From contig JASJEI010000127.1 of the NCBI GenBank assembly GCA_030064795.1, positions 1-12,093 of the forward strand: a stretch of 12,093 nucleotides of DNA, given 5' to 3'. The translations under genes were made by a program, and so were the position numbers. This stretch comes from Pleurocapsa sp. MO_226.B13. GTDB taxonomy: Bacteria > Cyanobacteriota > Cyanobacteriia > Cyanobacteriales > Xenococcaceae. Within the stretch, counting starts at the first letter, position 1; each line of letters begins with the position of its first letter. The notes beneath the pieces were generated by a model. It worked only from the letters and a program-made list of their open reading frames with translations, was not told the origin of the DNA and searched no databases. This document shows positions 1 to 5,273 of this stretch, in pieces.

Positions 1-99
1 GACCGCATCACTGGAACTGAAAATATTGAGTCCCTGGCGACGATGATTCGGAACAATACCGCTCTTAATCTCCTAGGTTGGTCGTGGCATATGGAGTAA
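1..99 (+). CDS. C-terminal end of an unrecognised ORF, cut by the window edge
   Basis: Frame 1 is open from the first base to the TAA at 97-99 and gives 32 residues ending in LLGWSWHME. I do not recognise a family. The tail could be the end of an upstream gene. It could also be a frameshifted front part of the ferritin-like gene that follows, because the ferritin frame is itself open upstream to base 77 without a good start. Only the open frame supports it. Confidence 0.3.
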   Translation, partial: DRITGTENIESLATMIRNNTALNLLGWSWHME

Positions 100-175
100 C
101 TGCCTACCCCAGATTATTGAGCCGATACGAAAATTCAATAACTCAATAGATGCTCGTGATATCCTGAAGGGGATA

Positions 176-1015
176 GTGGGCGATCGCGAACTCCACCTTA
201 TCACCCTCAACCGCTATCGCTACAACGAACAACTTAGCTGCTCCGAGCTAACCGACTTGATTGAAATCTTAAATGGTCAGCAAAAAGACTTGGTACAGGA
301 CTTGTCCCGTCATGTCTCAGATGAAGCGCGTCATGCAATGTGGCTGACAGACCTACTGGTGGAACTGGGTGCAGACATTGGCATACCTCCTGGAATGTCC
401 TACAGCGACGAATTTCAAAGACTGCTAGACCAAGAATCCTACCATCCAGAAAGCAATCTCGAAGACGGTATAATTGCTGCAATAGCATCGATTAATATCG
501 CCGAGAAGCGAATTTGTGAGTTCTTCTCTGCTCACATTCATGCTCTGAAAGAAGCCCCCCAGACGGAAGAGAACATCAAAATTAGGGAAACCATTGAAAA
601 GATTTTTCCAGAAGAAGCAGCTCACGTTCGTTGGGGTAATCGCTGGCTAGCTAAAATCGCCAAGAAAAGCCCAGAACATAGAAAGAAGGTAGAACAGGCA
701 AAGCGTAAGTGTGCCGCAATTGAACAGGCTGCTTTTGAATATAGCCTAGATATCATGGCAGGTGCAGAACTGCGTCGGCTCAACCATCTCCTGAAAATCA
801 CCAACACCATACCCATCTGGGAACGTCTCCAGTACTTCATGGAACGCCTCCCCCAGACTTTATTTGCCCCTGAGCTACAAATTACCAGGCTTCAGGCGGC
901 GCAACAGGCATGGAATCGCGATCCACAGACTTTTATGGAGAAATTCGTGCCGATGTTTTTCAATGGCTTGAACAATTCTCAGAAACAGACAAATTTACAT
1001 CTACTAAGTAGGTAG
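176..1015 (+). CDS. Ferritin-like di-iron domain protein (iron-binding helical bundle)
   Basis: The 279-residue, mostly helical, soluble protein carries two ExxH motifs expected of a ferritin-like di-iron four-helix bundle: EARH at residues 50-53 and EAAH at 147-150. Glutamates near 24-30 (helix 1) and 110-115 (helix 3, AEKRICEFF) could complete the ligand set. No signal peptide or membrane segment is visible. The substrate is unknown; such folds serve as oxygenases, oxidases or iron stores. The start is doubtful. GTG 176 follows AAGGGG by only three bases. The frame runs open upstream to base 77 through residues such as DARDILKGIV, which look like part of the same fold, but with no ATG, GTG or TTG. 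The true N-terminus may have been lost by frameshift. The devC remnant begins 11 bases after the stop, which suggests a former operon. Fold well supported, function unknown. Confidence 0.75.
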   Translation: MGDRELHLITLNRYRYNEQLSCSELTDLIEILNGQQKDLVQDLSRHVSDEARHAMWLTDLLVELGADIGIPPGMSYSDEFQRLLDQESYHPESNLEDGIIAAIASINIAEKRICEFFSAHIHALKEAPQTEENIKIRETIEKIFPEEAAHVRWGNRWLAKIAKKSPEHRKKVEQAKRKCAAIEQAAFEYSLDIMAGAELRRLNHLLKITNTIPIWERLQYFMERLPQTLFAPELQITRLQAAQQAWNRDPQTFMEKFVPMFFNGLNNSQKQTNLHLLSR

Positions 1016-1025
1016 CTAGGACTTA

Positions 1026-1184
1026 ATGTTCAAAAAAACACGTATCTCCTCTTTACCCCTAGCTTGGCTACAACTTGTTCACCAAAAAAATCGCCTGATA
1101 GTTGCTCTAGCTGGCATTGCCTTTGCTGTGTTTCTCCTGTTCATGCAACGCCGGACTCCAGTCTTCTCTCTATGAAAGTGCATG
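1026..1184 (+). pseudogene. devC: devC remnant (N-terminus of DevC-type ABC exporter permease)
   Basis: ATG 1026 opens a 49-codon frame whose first 41 residues match the start of DevC permeases: PLAWLQLVHQKNRL, then the first membrane helix IVALAGIAFAVFLLFMQ. After FMQ the frame slips. In the next frame the residues AGLQSSLYESA continue the family pattern (normally LGFQDALYESA), and then TGA ends that as well at about 1184. The full protein is about 385 residues, so over 85% is missing. DevC works with DevB and DevA in exporting lipids or other compounds across the cell envelope. Only this stub is here, 11 bases behind the ferritin-like gene. It is a frameshifted and truncated relic. The identification rests on recalled family sequence. 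Confidence 0.75.
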
Positions 1185-1224
1185 AGTATTGAGATTCTCA
1201 AGAACAACGCGAATTAAGATCAAC

Positions 1225-1392
1225 AGAAACTTAACTGATGTAGAAATAATCGTATTTAAAGGAGCTTGAGAGAAAGAAGAATACGACGCGGTTGTGCGGT
1301 AGCACGCGCCTACGACGATCGCTTCTAATAAATGGCGCTCGCTAGGATCTTAGATATTTACTTGAGTAATAATATTTAAGCGATCGCACCTT
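1225..1392 (+). pseudogene. Dead copy of a vWA-MoxR/AAA-like protein N-terminal helix-turn-helix
   Basis: Bases 1225-1266 translate to RNLTDVEIIVFKGA, identical to residues 27-40 of the ORF at 4789, but the next codon, Trp there, is TGA here (1267-1269). The nucleotide match continues with gaps to GATCGCACCTT at 1382-1392 and pairs with 4867-5007. The upstream half of the domain is gone. This is a non-functional duplicate. It ends where the ABC-transporter fragment begins on the opposite strand. Confidence 0.7.
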
Positions 1393-1576
1393 TAAAAGGT
1401 TCCACTAAAACCCCTTGTTTTTCCAAAGACAAGACTAAGACATTACGAATATTTTGCTGAAAAGTAGGTAAGAAAACTACTGTAGACAGAGTTATTAAAA
1501 CCGCGATCGCAGCAGCTACTGCTCTGACAATTTTAAATTGAGGGGTTAGGACTGACACGGAGACGCGGGGATGCAC
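1376..1576 (-). pseudogene. Membrane-domain fragment of a C39-type ABC exporter
   Basis: The 66-residue frame matches the membrane domain of the intact transporter at 8284-10503, around its residues 309-348. Fifteen of 29 residues from FLPTFQQNIRN to PFKG are identical (FLP, RN, VL, QG, LVE). A hydrophobic helix (AAAIAVLITLSTVVFLP) precedes the match, as in the intact protein. The first ten residues come from a GACGCGG-type noncoding repeat, and the last three (AIA) from the HIP1 octamer at the junction, so the true homology is about 1390-1530. The divergence shows a separate paralog, not a recent copy. Together with the HlyD remnant at 2813 it points to a lost second type I secretion locus. 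Confidence 0.65.
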
Positions 1577-1585
1577 CGGACGCGG
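1554..1585. repeat. Degenerate GACGCGG heptamer repeat
   Basis: GACACGG (1554-1560), GACGCGG (1562-1568) and GACGCGG (1579-1585) lie within 32 bases. Tracts of this motif are common noncoding repeats in cyanobacterial genomes. The tract forms the artificial start of the ABC-fragment frame. Confidence 0.45.
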
Positions 1586-1805
1586 AGAAAGCTAGTCCCT
1601 CATTTTAATTTTGACGAAGTACTACAATAGCCAATTTTCTCCTTTTCATCTGGTTGGGTAAAAAAGCGCACTGGATTGGGTTCGAGTAGTAACATTACCC
1701 GATCTGTCTAAGCTTCTGCTAGCCACTTTTTTTTCTAGATATCTAATCCCAACACCAGAAAGTAAGATAGTTAACACTTGCGACTAATCTGTGAAAGCTT
1801 AGCCC
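1586..1805. other. Intergenic stretch without a recognisable gene
   Basis: Downstream of mazF on the minus strand there is one 31-codon frame (1695 to 1600, beginning MLLLEPNPVRFF). It has no recognised family, and its frame is interrupted by a stop just upstream. I see no clear RNA gene and no convincing GC-rich terminator. It may be gene debris. Confidence 0.3.
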
Positions 1806-2156
1806 TCAATCTTGTCCCGGTAAATCCAAAGCAATTAATAACCCTTGATTTAACCTCTTCAGGACTGAATCAGAAAGTTGACCCCGCAACTGTAACAAGC
1901 GAGTTTTAGACAACACCCGCACTTGATCCGCCATGGCGATGGAATCTCTTGTTAATCCTCCTTCTGGTGCTTTAATTAACACCTGAGTCGGAAAGACTCG
2001 CTTCCCTTTTTGATAAGTCGTACAAGGAACAGCCAAAACCACAGGACTATAAGCATTGATTGCATCCCGACTGACAAGAATAACTGGACGAGTTCCCCCC
2101 TGCTCAGAACCTTCAATCGGATCGAGACGAGCATCATAAAGTTCTCCTCGTTTCAT
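1806..2156 (-). CDS. mazF: MazF/PemK-family mRNA interferase toxin
   Basis: The 116-residue protein has the PemK/MazF pattern: MKRGELYDARLDP at the start, EQGGTRPVILVS at residues 18-29 with the conserved Arg23, PCTT at 44-47, DSIAMADQVR at 71-80 and a C-terminal helix. Family members are dimeric ribosome-independent or ribosome-assisted endoribonucleases that cut mRNA at short motifs. Length is typical. I chose the ATG at 2156, not the longer frame to 2189. It begins exactly as the family does and overlaps the antitoxin stop in an ATGA, so the genes are translationally coupled. Both genes look intact amid decayed neighbours, as expected of an addiction module. Cleavage specificity cannot be read from the sequence. 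Confidence 0.9.
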   Translation of the reverse strand: MKRGELYDARLDPIEGSEQGGTRPVILVSRDAINAYSPVVLAVPCTTYQKGKRVFPTQVLIKAPEGGLTRDSIAMADQVRVLSKTRLLQLRGQLSDSVLKRLNQGLLIALDLPGQD

Positions 2157-2428
2157 TGTTGAGACTCTCCCAACTGCAACGCTTCCCAAGACGCGCTCGC
2201 AAACTCAGCTTCCATTTTCAGCACTTCTCTTTGATAGTCTGGATCTTGTGCCATTTCTGCCAATGCTGCATCAATTTCCGCCCGTTTAATAGCTAATAAC
2301 TCTCTCCGTAACGCTTGGGAGACAAACTGATTACGACTTTTCGCTTTCCCTTCCTTAACCAAGCGATCCGTTGCTTCAATTAACTCCGCAGGTAAACTTA
2401 AAGTGGTTCGTACTGTTTTCTGATTCAT
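2153..2428 (-). CDS. Ribbon-helix-helix (CopG/ParD-like) antitoxin
   Basis: The 91-residue protein has an N-terminal ribbon-helix-helix. The strand VRTTLSLP (residues 6-13) is followed by the helices ELIEATDRLVKEGK and SRNQFVSQALRRELL (to about 45). An acidic, helical tail (AEIDAALAEMAQDPDYQREV) should wrap and neutralise MazF. The start at 2428 is supported by AGGGAGG seven to ten bases upstream. The gene precedes and overlaps mazF by four bases, the normal antitoxin-first order. Ribbon-helix-helix antitoxins repress their own operon, and three 12-bp repeats lie immediately upstream (2444-2479) as the probable operator. Confidence 0.88.
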   Translation of the reverse strand: MNQKTVRTTLSLPAELIEATDRLVKEGKAKSRNQFVSQALRRELLAIKRAEIDAALAEMAQDPDYQREVLKMEAEFASASWEALQLGESQQ

Positions 2429-2443
2429 TTAACCTCCCTAACT

Positions 2444-2479
2444 TTGATGTTTTAATTGATGTCTATTTTGATGTCATTT
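2444..2479 (-). promoter_or_regulatory. Probable antitoxin operator: three 12-bp direct repeats
   Basis: On the plus strand TTGATGT begins at 2444, 2456 and 2468, an exact 12-bp period (units TTGATGTTTTAA, TTGATGTCTATT, TTGATGTCATTT). The array lies 16 bases upstream of the antitoxin start, between its ribosome binding site and a TATGAT-like -10 sequence near 2481-2490. Short direct repeats on one face of the helix are what paired ribbon-helix-helix dimers bind. The repeats are seen; binding is inferred. Confidence 0.6.
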
Positions 2480-2521
2480 TTATCATAACTTATTGGGATA
2501 TAACAAAAGCAAGCGATCGCC

Positions 2522-2688
2522 TTGTTGAAAAAACGATCGTCTTCTGAAATTATTTATTGTTGCCTCAGCGAGGGCAAAGCAACACGCCCTTGTGGCTGTT
2601 GTATTTCACTAACTATTCAGAAAGCCAAAAAAAAGAGCGCGATTTTATGAGAGGTCTATTTGATGAAAAAACGATCGTCTTTTGAAAT
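2522..2688. repeat. 29-bp direct repeat (27/29 identical), copies 2522-2550 and 2660-2688
   Basis: Both copies contain GAAAAAACGATCGTCTT. The second copy is the 3' end of the ghost 51-residue gene (minus strand, encoding KDDRFFIK). The first encodes the near-identical EDDRFFNK but lacks the stop, so the end of this gene is present twice. Between the copies (2551-2655) there is no gene, only a short AGGGC/GCCCT hairpin near 2574-2593. Confidence 0.6.
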
Positions 2689-2742
2689 AATTATGACACT
2701 TTCTGCCTGAGGAGCGATCGCTCTCATTCTGTAGAATTTAAA
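2656..2742 (-). pseudogene. Ghost of the 51-residue protein encoded at 5104-5259
   Basis: The frame 2727-2656 encodes 23 residues, MRAIAPQAESVIIISKDDRFFIK. Twelve of the last 21 match the C-terminus of the intact 51-residue ORF, and both stop with the same bases (the plus-strand context GAGAGGTCTATTTGATGAAA is shared). Directly upstream the frame reads KFYR, echoing the KFYL at the start of the intact protein, so an internal deletion probably removed the middle. No ribosome binding site is seen. Treated as a remnant. Confidence 0.5.
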
Positions 2743-2812
2743 CCGCAGTGAGAGTAGAAGGTTCAGGTTAACGGGGGGAGTGTCAACTAAATACCTACCT
2801 CCTATCTCATAC

Positions 2813-3049
2813 TTATAAATCGGCAATGAGCCTTGCCTTCCTCAGCAGAAATTTAAGTACAGTTTCCTCTCTAGTAATAATATCGGCTCTACCTTCCATT
2901 CCCAATTGCAGAGTACACTGGTTATTGCCTTTACCCAAAGAAAGGCTATCTGGCTCAATCGTTACTTCATAGAAAGTCCCCATCGCCTTTGCCTGCTCTG
3001 TTGAACCATTGGTTGGAGCATTAGTACCATTGATCTGAGGAGCGAGCGC
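2813..3049 (-). pseudogene. C-terminal remnant of a HlyD-family adaptor
   Basis: About 79 codons remain, ending in the TAA at 2813. Of the last 53 residues, 42 are identical to the end of the intact HlyD protein at 6609-8111 (for example FYEVTIEP, LQLGMEGRADII, FLLRK). Upstream, the frame meets a TAG at 3050-3052 and homology stops near QINGT, so the membrane anchor, coiled coil and lipoyl domains are all missing. The substitutions are mostly conservative, meaning that it diverged as a working paralog before truncation. It lies directly downstream of the RTX gene on the same strand, where an adaptor for that protein would be expected. Confidence 0.85.
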
Positions 3050-3113
3050 CTAAAAAGTATTGGCAACTTCAAATTGTTGCAAGCAAGAGTAGCTAATGGA
3101 TATTATTAAGATT

Positions 3114-3139
3114 AAAGGGTCATCATCTCTGATGCCCTT
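3114..3139 (-). terminator. Probable intrinsic terminator of the RTX gene
   Basis: Read on the minus strand, nine bases after the RTX stop, AAGGGCATCA pairs with TGATGACCCTT around a GAGA loop with one bulged base. A T-rich run (TTTAATCTTAATAAT) follows. Position and shape fit a factor-independent terminator. Confidence 0.65.
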
Positions 3140-3147
3140 GAACTGAC

Positions 3148-3948
3148 TTAGATTGACTCAGACATGGTGATGAAAGTTAAGTCACCACTAGAATTGATAG
3201 CCAAATCGGATACTTCGACTCCTCCTACAACAGCATACAGTTCCGAGGAACTAGCGTCGTAGATGCCTACACCTTCTATACTACCAAGGCTGATCTCATC
3301 AAGTTCATAGTCCCCACTTCCATTAAGCTGGATCTGATTATCCATGCCTTCGGTAAAGTCGAGTATCTGGGCGTATCTGTCCTCTTCTCCGTAATAGTTA
3401 CGCTCAGCATCCCCAAGAACAAATGTATTTGCCCCAGAACCGCCAGTCAGCATATCTATCTCCCCGCGGTTGAATTCAGTCGCTTCAGGGTTATAGCCAA
3501 TTAAAAGGTCATCACCATCCCCACCAATGAGAGTGTCGTCTCCAGAACCGCCTTCTAGAGTATCATCATCAGGTCCACCATCTAGCAGATCGTCGCCAGA
3601 GCCACCCTTGAGCAAGTCATCACCATTGCCACCAATGAGAGTGTCGTCTCCGGAACCGCCTTCTAGGGTATCATCCCCAAAACTACCATCTAGAGAGTCA
3701 TCTCCAGAGCCACCCTTGAGCAAGTCGTCATTATCGCCACCAATGAGAGTATCGTCTCCAGAACCACCTTCTAGAGTATCATCACCAGGGCCACCATCTA
3801 GAGAGTCATCTCCAGAACCACCCTTAAGCAAGTCGTCACCAATACCACCTTCTAGCGTATCGTCTCCAGAACGACCATCTATTGTATCATTGCCATCAAG
3901 ACCTTTAATAATGTCGTTGTTCATAGTTCCTTCTAAGAAATCGTCCAT
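3148..3948 (-). CDS. RTX-type calcium-binding repeat protein, probably secreted
   Basis: The 266-residue acidic protein starts almost at once with 17 consecutive nonapeptides of the RTX form GGxGxDxLx (residues 1-153). These fold into a calcium-loaded parallel beta-roll outside the cell. The remainder (154-266), beginning with a last [12 protein letters not shown] motif, is the beta-rich C-terminal cap common in cyanobacterial RTX proteins. It probably includes the uncleaved type I secretion signal. No enzymatic domain is present, so a structural, adhesive or calcium-buffering surface role is possible. There is no double-glycine leader, so the C39 transporter here is not its obvious exporter. 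The start is supported by TAGGAGT nine bases upstream. A promoter-like region lies at 4080-4170 and a terminator at 3114-3139. The HlyD remnant just downstream suggests its own exporter has decayed. Confidence 0.9.
   Translation of the reverse strand: MDDFLEGTMNNDIIKGLDGNDTIDGRSGDDTLEGGIGDDLLKGGSGDDSLDGGPGDDTLEGGSGDDTLIGGDNDDLLKGGSGDDSLDGSFGDDTLEGGSGDDTLIGGNGDDLLKGGSGDDLLDGGPDDDTLEGGSGDDTLIGGDGDDLLIGYNPEATEFNRGEIDMLTGGSGANTFVLGDAERNYYGEEDRYAQILDFTEGMDNQIQLNGSGDYELDEISLGSIEGVGIYDASSSELYAVVGGVEVSDLAINSSGDLTFITMSESI
3517..3840 (-). repeat. 108-bp higher-order tandem repeat within the RTX gene (three copies)
   Basis: Four nonapeptides form a 36-residue unit (pattern [32 protein letters not shown]) repeated at residues 37-72, 73-108 and 109-144, with a partial fourth. 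Copies differ at a few codons (GGP/GSF, GDND/GNGD). The array has grown by duplication of the 108-bp block rather than of single 27-bp units, and can be expected to vary in copy number. Confidence 0.85.
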
Positions 3949-4079
3949 GTTGGTTACTCCTAATTTTCTAAGTTGATTAGTTAGCGTTGAGCTAAAGAGA
4001 ATCTGAATTCAAGGGCAATTTACTACTCAGAATTAAGTCTTGAGTATCCCTTTCAATAACAAGTATCTTTCACGATTTG

Positions 4080-4170
4080 ACTCAAATGTTGAGTTAAAAT
4101 GAGGAGTATTAGAAGTAAGATAAATTCAGATAAATTCAGATAAATTCAGGTCAATTTAGGTCAAATAATT
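4080..4170 (-). promoter_or_regulatory. Promoter-like region of the RTX gene with phased 10-bp repeats
   Basis: Five 10-bp units start at 4121, 4131, 4141, 4151 and 4161 (TAAATTCAGA twice, then TAAATTCAGG, TCAATTTAGG, TCAAATAATT). On the minus strand they run into TAATACT at 4111-4105, a good -10 position, about 155 bases before the RTX start. The following CTCCTCATTTTAACTCAAC is shared with 4653-4671 and 11543-11561. The sequence is seen; promoter function is inferred. Confidence 0.55.
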
Positions 4171-4560
4171 TTGTGGTTTTTCCCAAGATTTTTAACGACA
4201 AAATATTGTTGAATTGCTCTTCCCGTAGCGTACCTGTAGGGAACCTATTGCTGATTGCTGTGAACGAAGACTTGATTTTCGTCAACTATGAAACAAACAA
4301 AAGCCACAGCATCTGGAAAAAGCTGCGGAAATGCGATCGCCCCTTGAGATCGGCTCCGGTTGAATACCCACACTTAAAGGTGAGGAGAGTAGGGGAAGAG
4401 GAGATTAGAGATGTTTGCACCCATTTTCCGAGCGAAAAGCTATTGAGGCAAAGAGACAGAGATAACGGGACGGGAGAGTGAAACCGCAATGTCTTTAGTC
4501 TTGGGAATGGACGGGGAGTAAGGGATTTTCAGTTGCATCAGTAAAAACACAATTAGCAAA
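4171..4560. other. Intergenic stretch, no supported gene
   Basis: A 102-codon plus-strand frame (from 4173) and a 67-codon minus-strand frame are open here, but neither has a ribosome binding site or a recognisable family. The DNA holds a REP-like inverted repeat (TTCCC and GGGAA arms, about 4222-4243) and low-complexity purine-rich sequence (4380-4475) typical of cyanobacterial intergenic DNA. Confidence 0.4.
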
Positions 4561-4583
4561 ACGTGTTCTAATATAATTTGGTA
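4561..4583. repeat. 23-bp repeat shared with 6519-6541 (20/23 identical)
   Basis: Both copies contain CTAATATAATTT followed by GTA. This copy sits exactly where the precursor-gene leader loses homology. The other sits between the transposase remnant and the HlyD stop. It could be an end of one mobile element type. No terminal repeat or target duplication was found to prove it. Confidence 0.4.
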
Positions 4584-4596
4584 ATTCATTTTCATA

Positions 4597-4744
4597 ATTT
4601 AAGCTTGTTTGTTGCTTTCTGTAATTATTATGTTGAATAGATAAGCTCAGAAGTTGAGTCAAATTGAGGAGTCTTAAAATTAGATTAAATTCAGTTAAAT
4701 TCAGTTGATTTAGATGAATTGCGTTGAATTAAGCTGAAATAGTT
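4597..4744 (-). promoter_or_regulatory. Orphan promoter and 5' leader of a lost double-glycine precursor gene
   Basis: Bases 4597-4680 align with 11487-11570, the upstream region of the intact precursor. The 20 bases 4601-4620 are identical to 11491-11510, followed by the common GTTGAGTCAAATTGAGGAG (4653-4671). On the minus strand TAAGACT (4676-4670) takes the -10 position. Upstream of it six 10-bp units run from 4685 to 4744 (TTAAATTCAG twice, TTGATTTAGA, TGAATTGCGT, TGAATTAAGC, TGAAATAGTT). Homology stops just before the position of the ribosome binding site and start codon, so the gene itself is gone. Confidence 0.6.
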
Positions 4745-4788
4745 TTATGACTTTAATTTATCTGAATTGATAGAATTGTGCTAAAACG

Positions 4789-4968
4789 ATGATTAACATT
4801 GTCATGAAATTTGATTTAAACCAAGCACTCAATATCGCCAATCAATTAGTATATAAAAAAGAAAAAAGAAATCTAACAGATGTAGAAATAATTGTATTTA
4901 AAGGGGCTTGGCACAGAGAAGATTACGACGAGATCGCTTTTTCAAAAAGGCGATCGCTAGTCTCTTAG
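4789..4968 (+). pseudogene. Truncated N-terminal helix-turn-helix of a vWA-MoxR/AAA-like protein
   Basis: The 59-codon frame (ATG 4789, or ATG 4804 giving MKFDLNQALN) matches the N-terminal domain of the large cyanobacterial AAA-like/vWA-MoxR-associated proteins. The pattern is alternating helices with ALNIANQLV, LTDVEIIVFKGAW and the YDEIA that normally leads into the second helix. The frame then runs through a HIP1 octamer to a TAG at 4966-4968. The full proteins carry several hundred more residues of ATPase, WD40 or effector domains, all missing here. The domain alone is thought to act as an adaptor in conflict or signalling systems. No strong ribosome binding site is seen. It is either a relic or a free-standing small domain; relic is more likely because a second broken copy lies at 1225. 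Family assignment is from recalled sequence. Confidence 0.6.
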
Positions 4969-5180
4969 ATATTTACTTGAGCAATAATCTCTAAAAGATC
5001 GCACCTTCGTCTTCTGAAGATTGACTAAGTTTGATTAACTATTCAGAAAGCCAAAAAAACGATCGCTCTTATAACTAAAAGCGATCGCGATTTGACGAGA
5101 GGTCTATTTGATGAAACAACTTAAATCTTTTTTAGTAATTACGATACTTTCCGCCTCAAGAGCGATCGCTACTGTCTTGT
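4867..5180. repeat. Segment duplicated at 1225-1392 plus 2537-2740
   Basis: This stretch is contiguous here (helix-turn-helix end, spacer, 51-residue ORF end). Its relatives are split in two near the left edge, separated by about 1.1 kb holding the ABC-transporter fragment and the toxin-antitoxin pair. Shared landmarks are GATATTTACTTGAG, GATCGCACCTT, TCGTCTTCTGAA, AACTATTCAGAAAGCC and GAGAGGTCTATTTGATGAAA. Both copies have diverged by small indels. Confidence 0.65.
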
Positions 5181-5259
5181 TATGATTAGAGTCAATGGCA
5201 GCAATAACTTGTCCATCTTTTAGCTTTAACAATCCACTGACTAGATAAAACTTGTTCAT
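5104..5259 (-). CDS. Small uncharacterised protein (51 residues)
   Basis: The frame opens at ATG 5259 (MNKFYLVSGLLKLKDGQ) and ends at TAG 5104. The product looks like a compact beta-rich domain: alternating hydrophobic strands FYLVSGLLKL, QVIAAID, KTVAIAL and SIVITKK separated by charged turns. There is no signal peptide or membrane helix. I do not recognise a family. Evidence that it is real is a diverged remnant at 2656-2742 sharing 12 of 21 C-terminal residues in the same frame with the same stop, so the reading frame was conserved over time. It starts 14 bases downstream of the broken glycosyltransferase on the same strand. No clear Shine-Dalgarno sequence is visible, so it may have been translated by readthrough from that gene. 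Confidence 0.5.
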   Translation of the reverse strand: MNKFYLVSGLLKLKDGQVIAAIDSNHNKTVAIALEAESIVITKKDLSCFIK

Positions 5260-5273
5260 AGAAAAAGATGTTT

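Noticed and set aside
1600..1695. 31-residue ORF beginning MLLLEPNPVRFF
   Set aside because: Too short, no ribosome binding site or homolog recognised, stop in frame immediately upstream.
3527..3976. 149-codon plus-strand ORF rich in Pro and Ser
   Set aside because: It is the antisense shadow of the RTX repeats; the periodic [10 protein letters not shown] pattern simply mirrors the Gly-Asp nonapeptides.
4121..4170. CRISPR-like array
   Set aside because: Units are only 10 bp without spacers; they fit a phased promoter repeat.
4173..4481. 102-codon plus-strand ORF
   Set aside because: No ribosome binding site, no family pattern, and it runs through REP-like and low-complexity intergenic DNA.
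4440..4595. 51-residue minus-strand ORF from ATG 4595 as a precursor gene
   Set aside because: It follows the orphan precursor leader, but its sequence has no double-glycine motif and no similarity to the precursor; homology has already ended.
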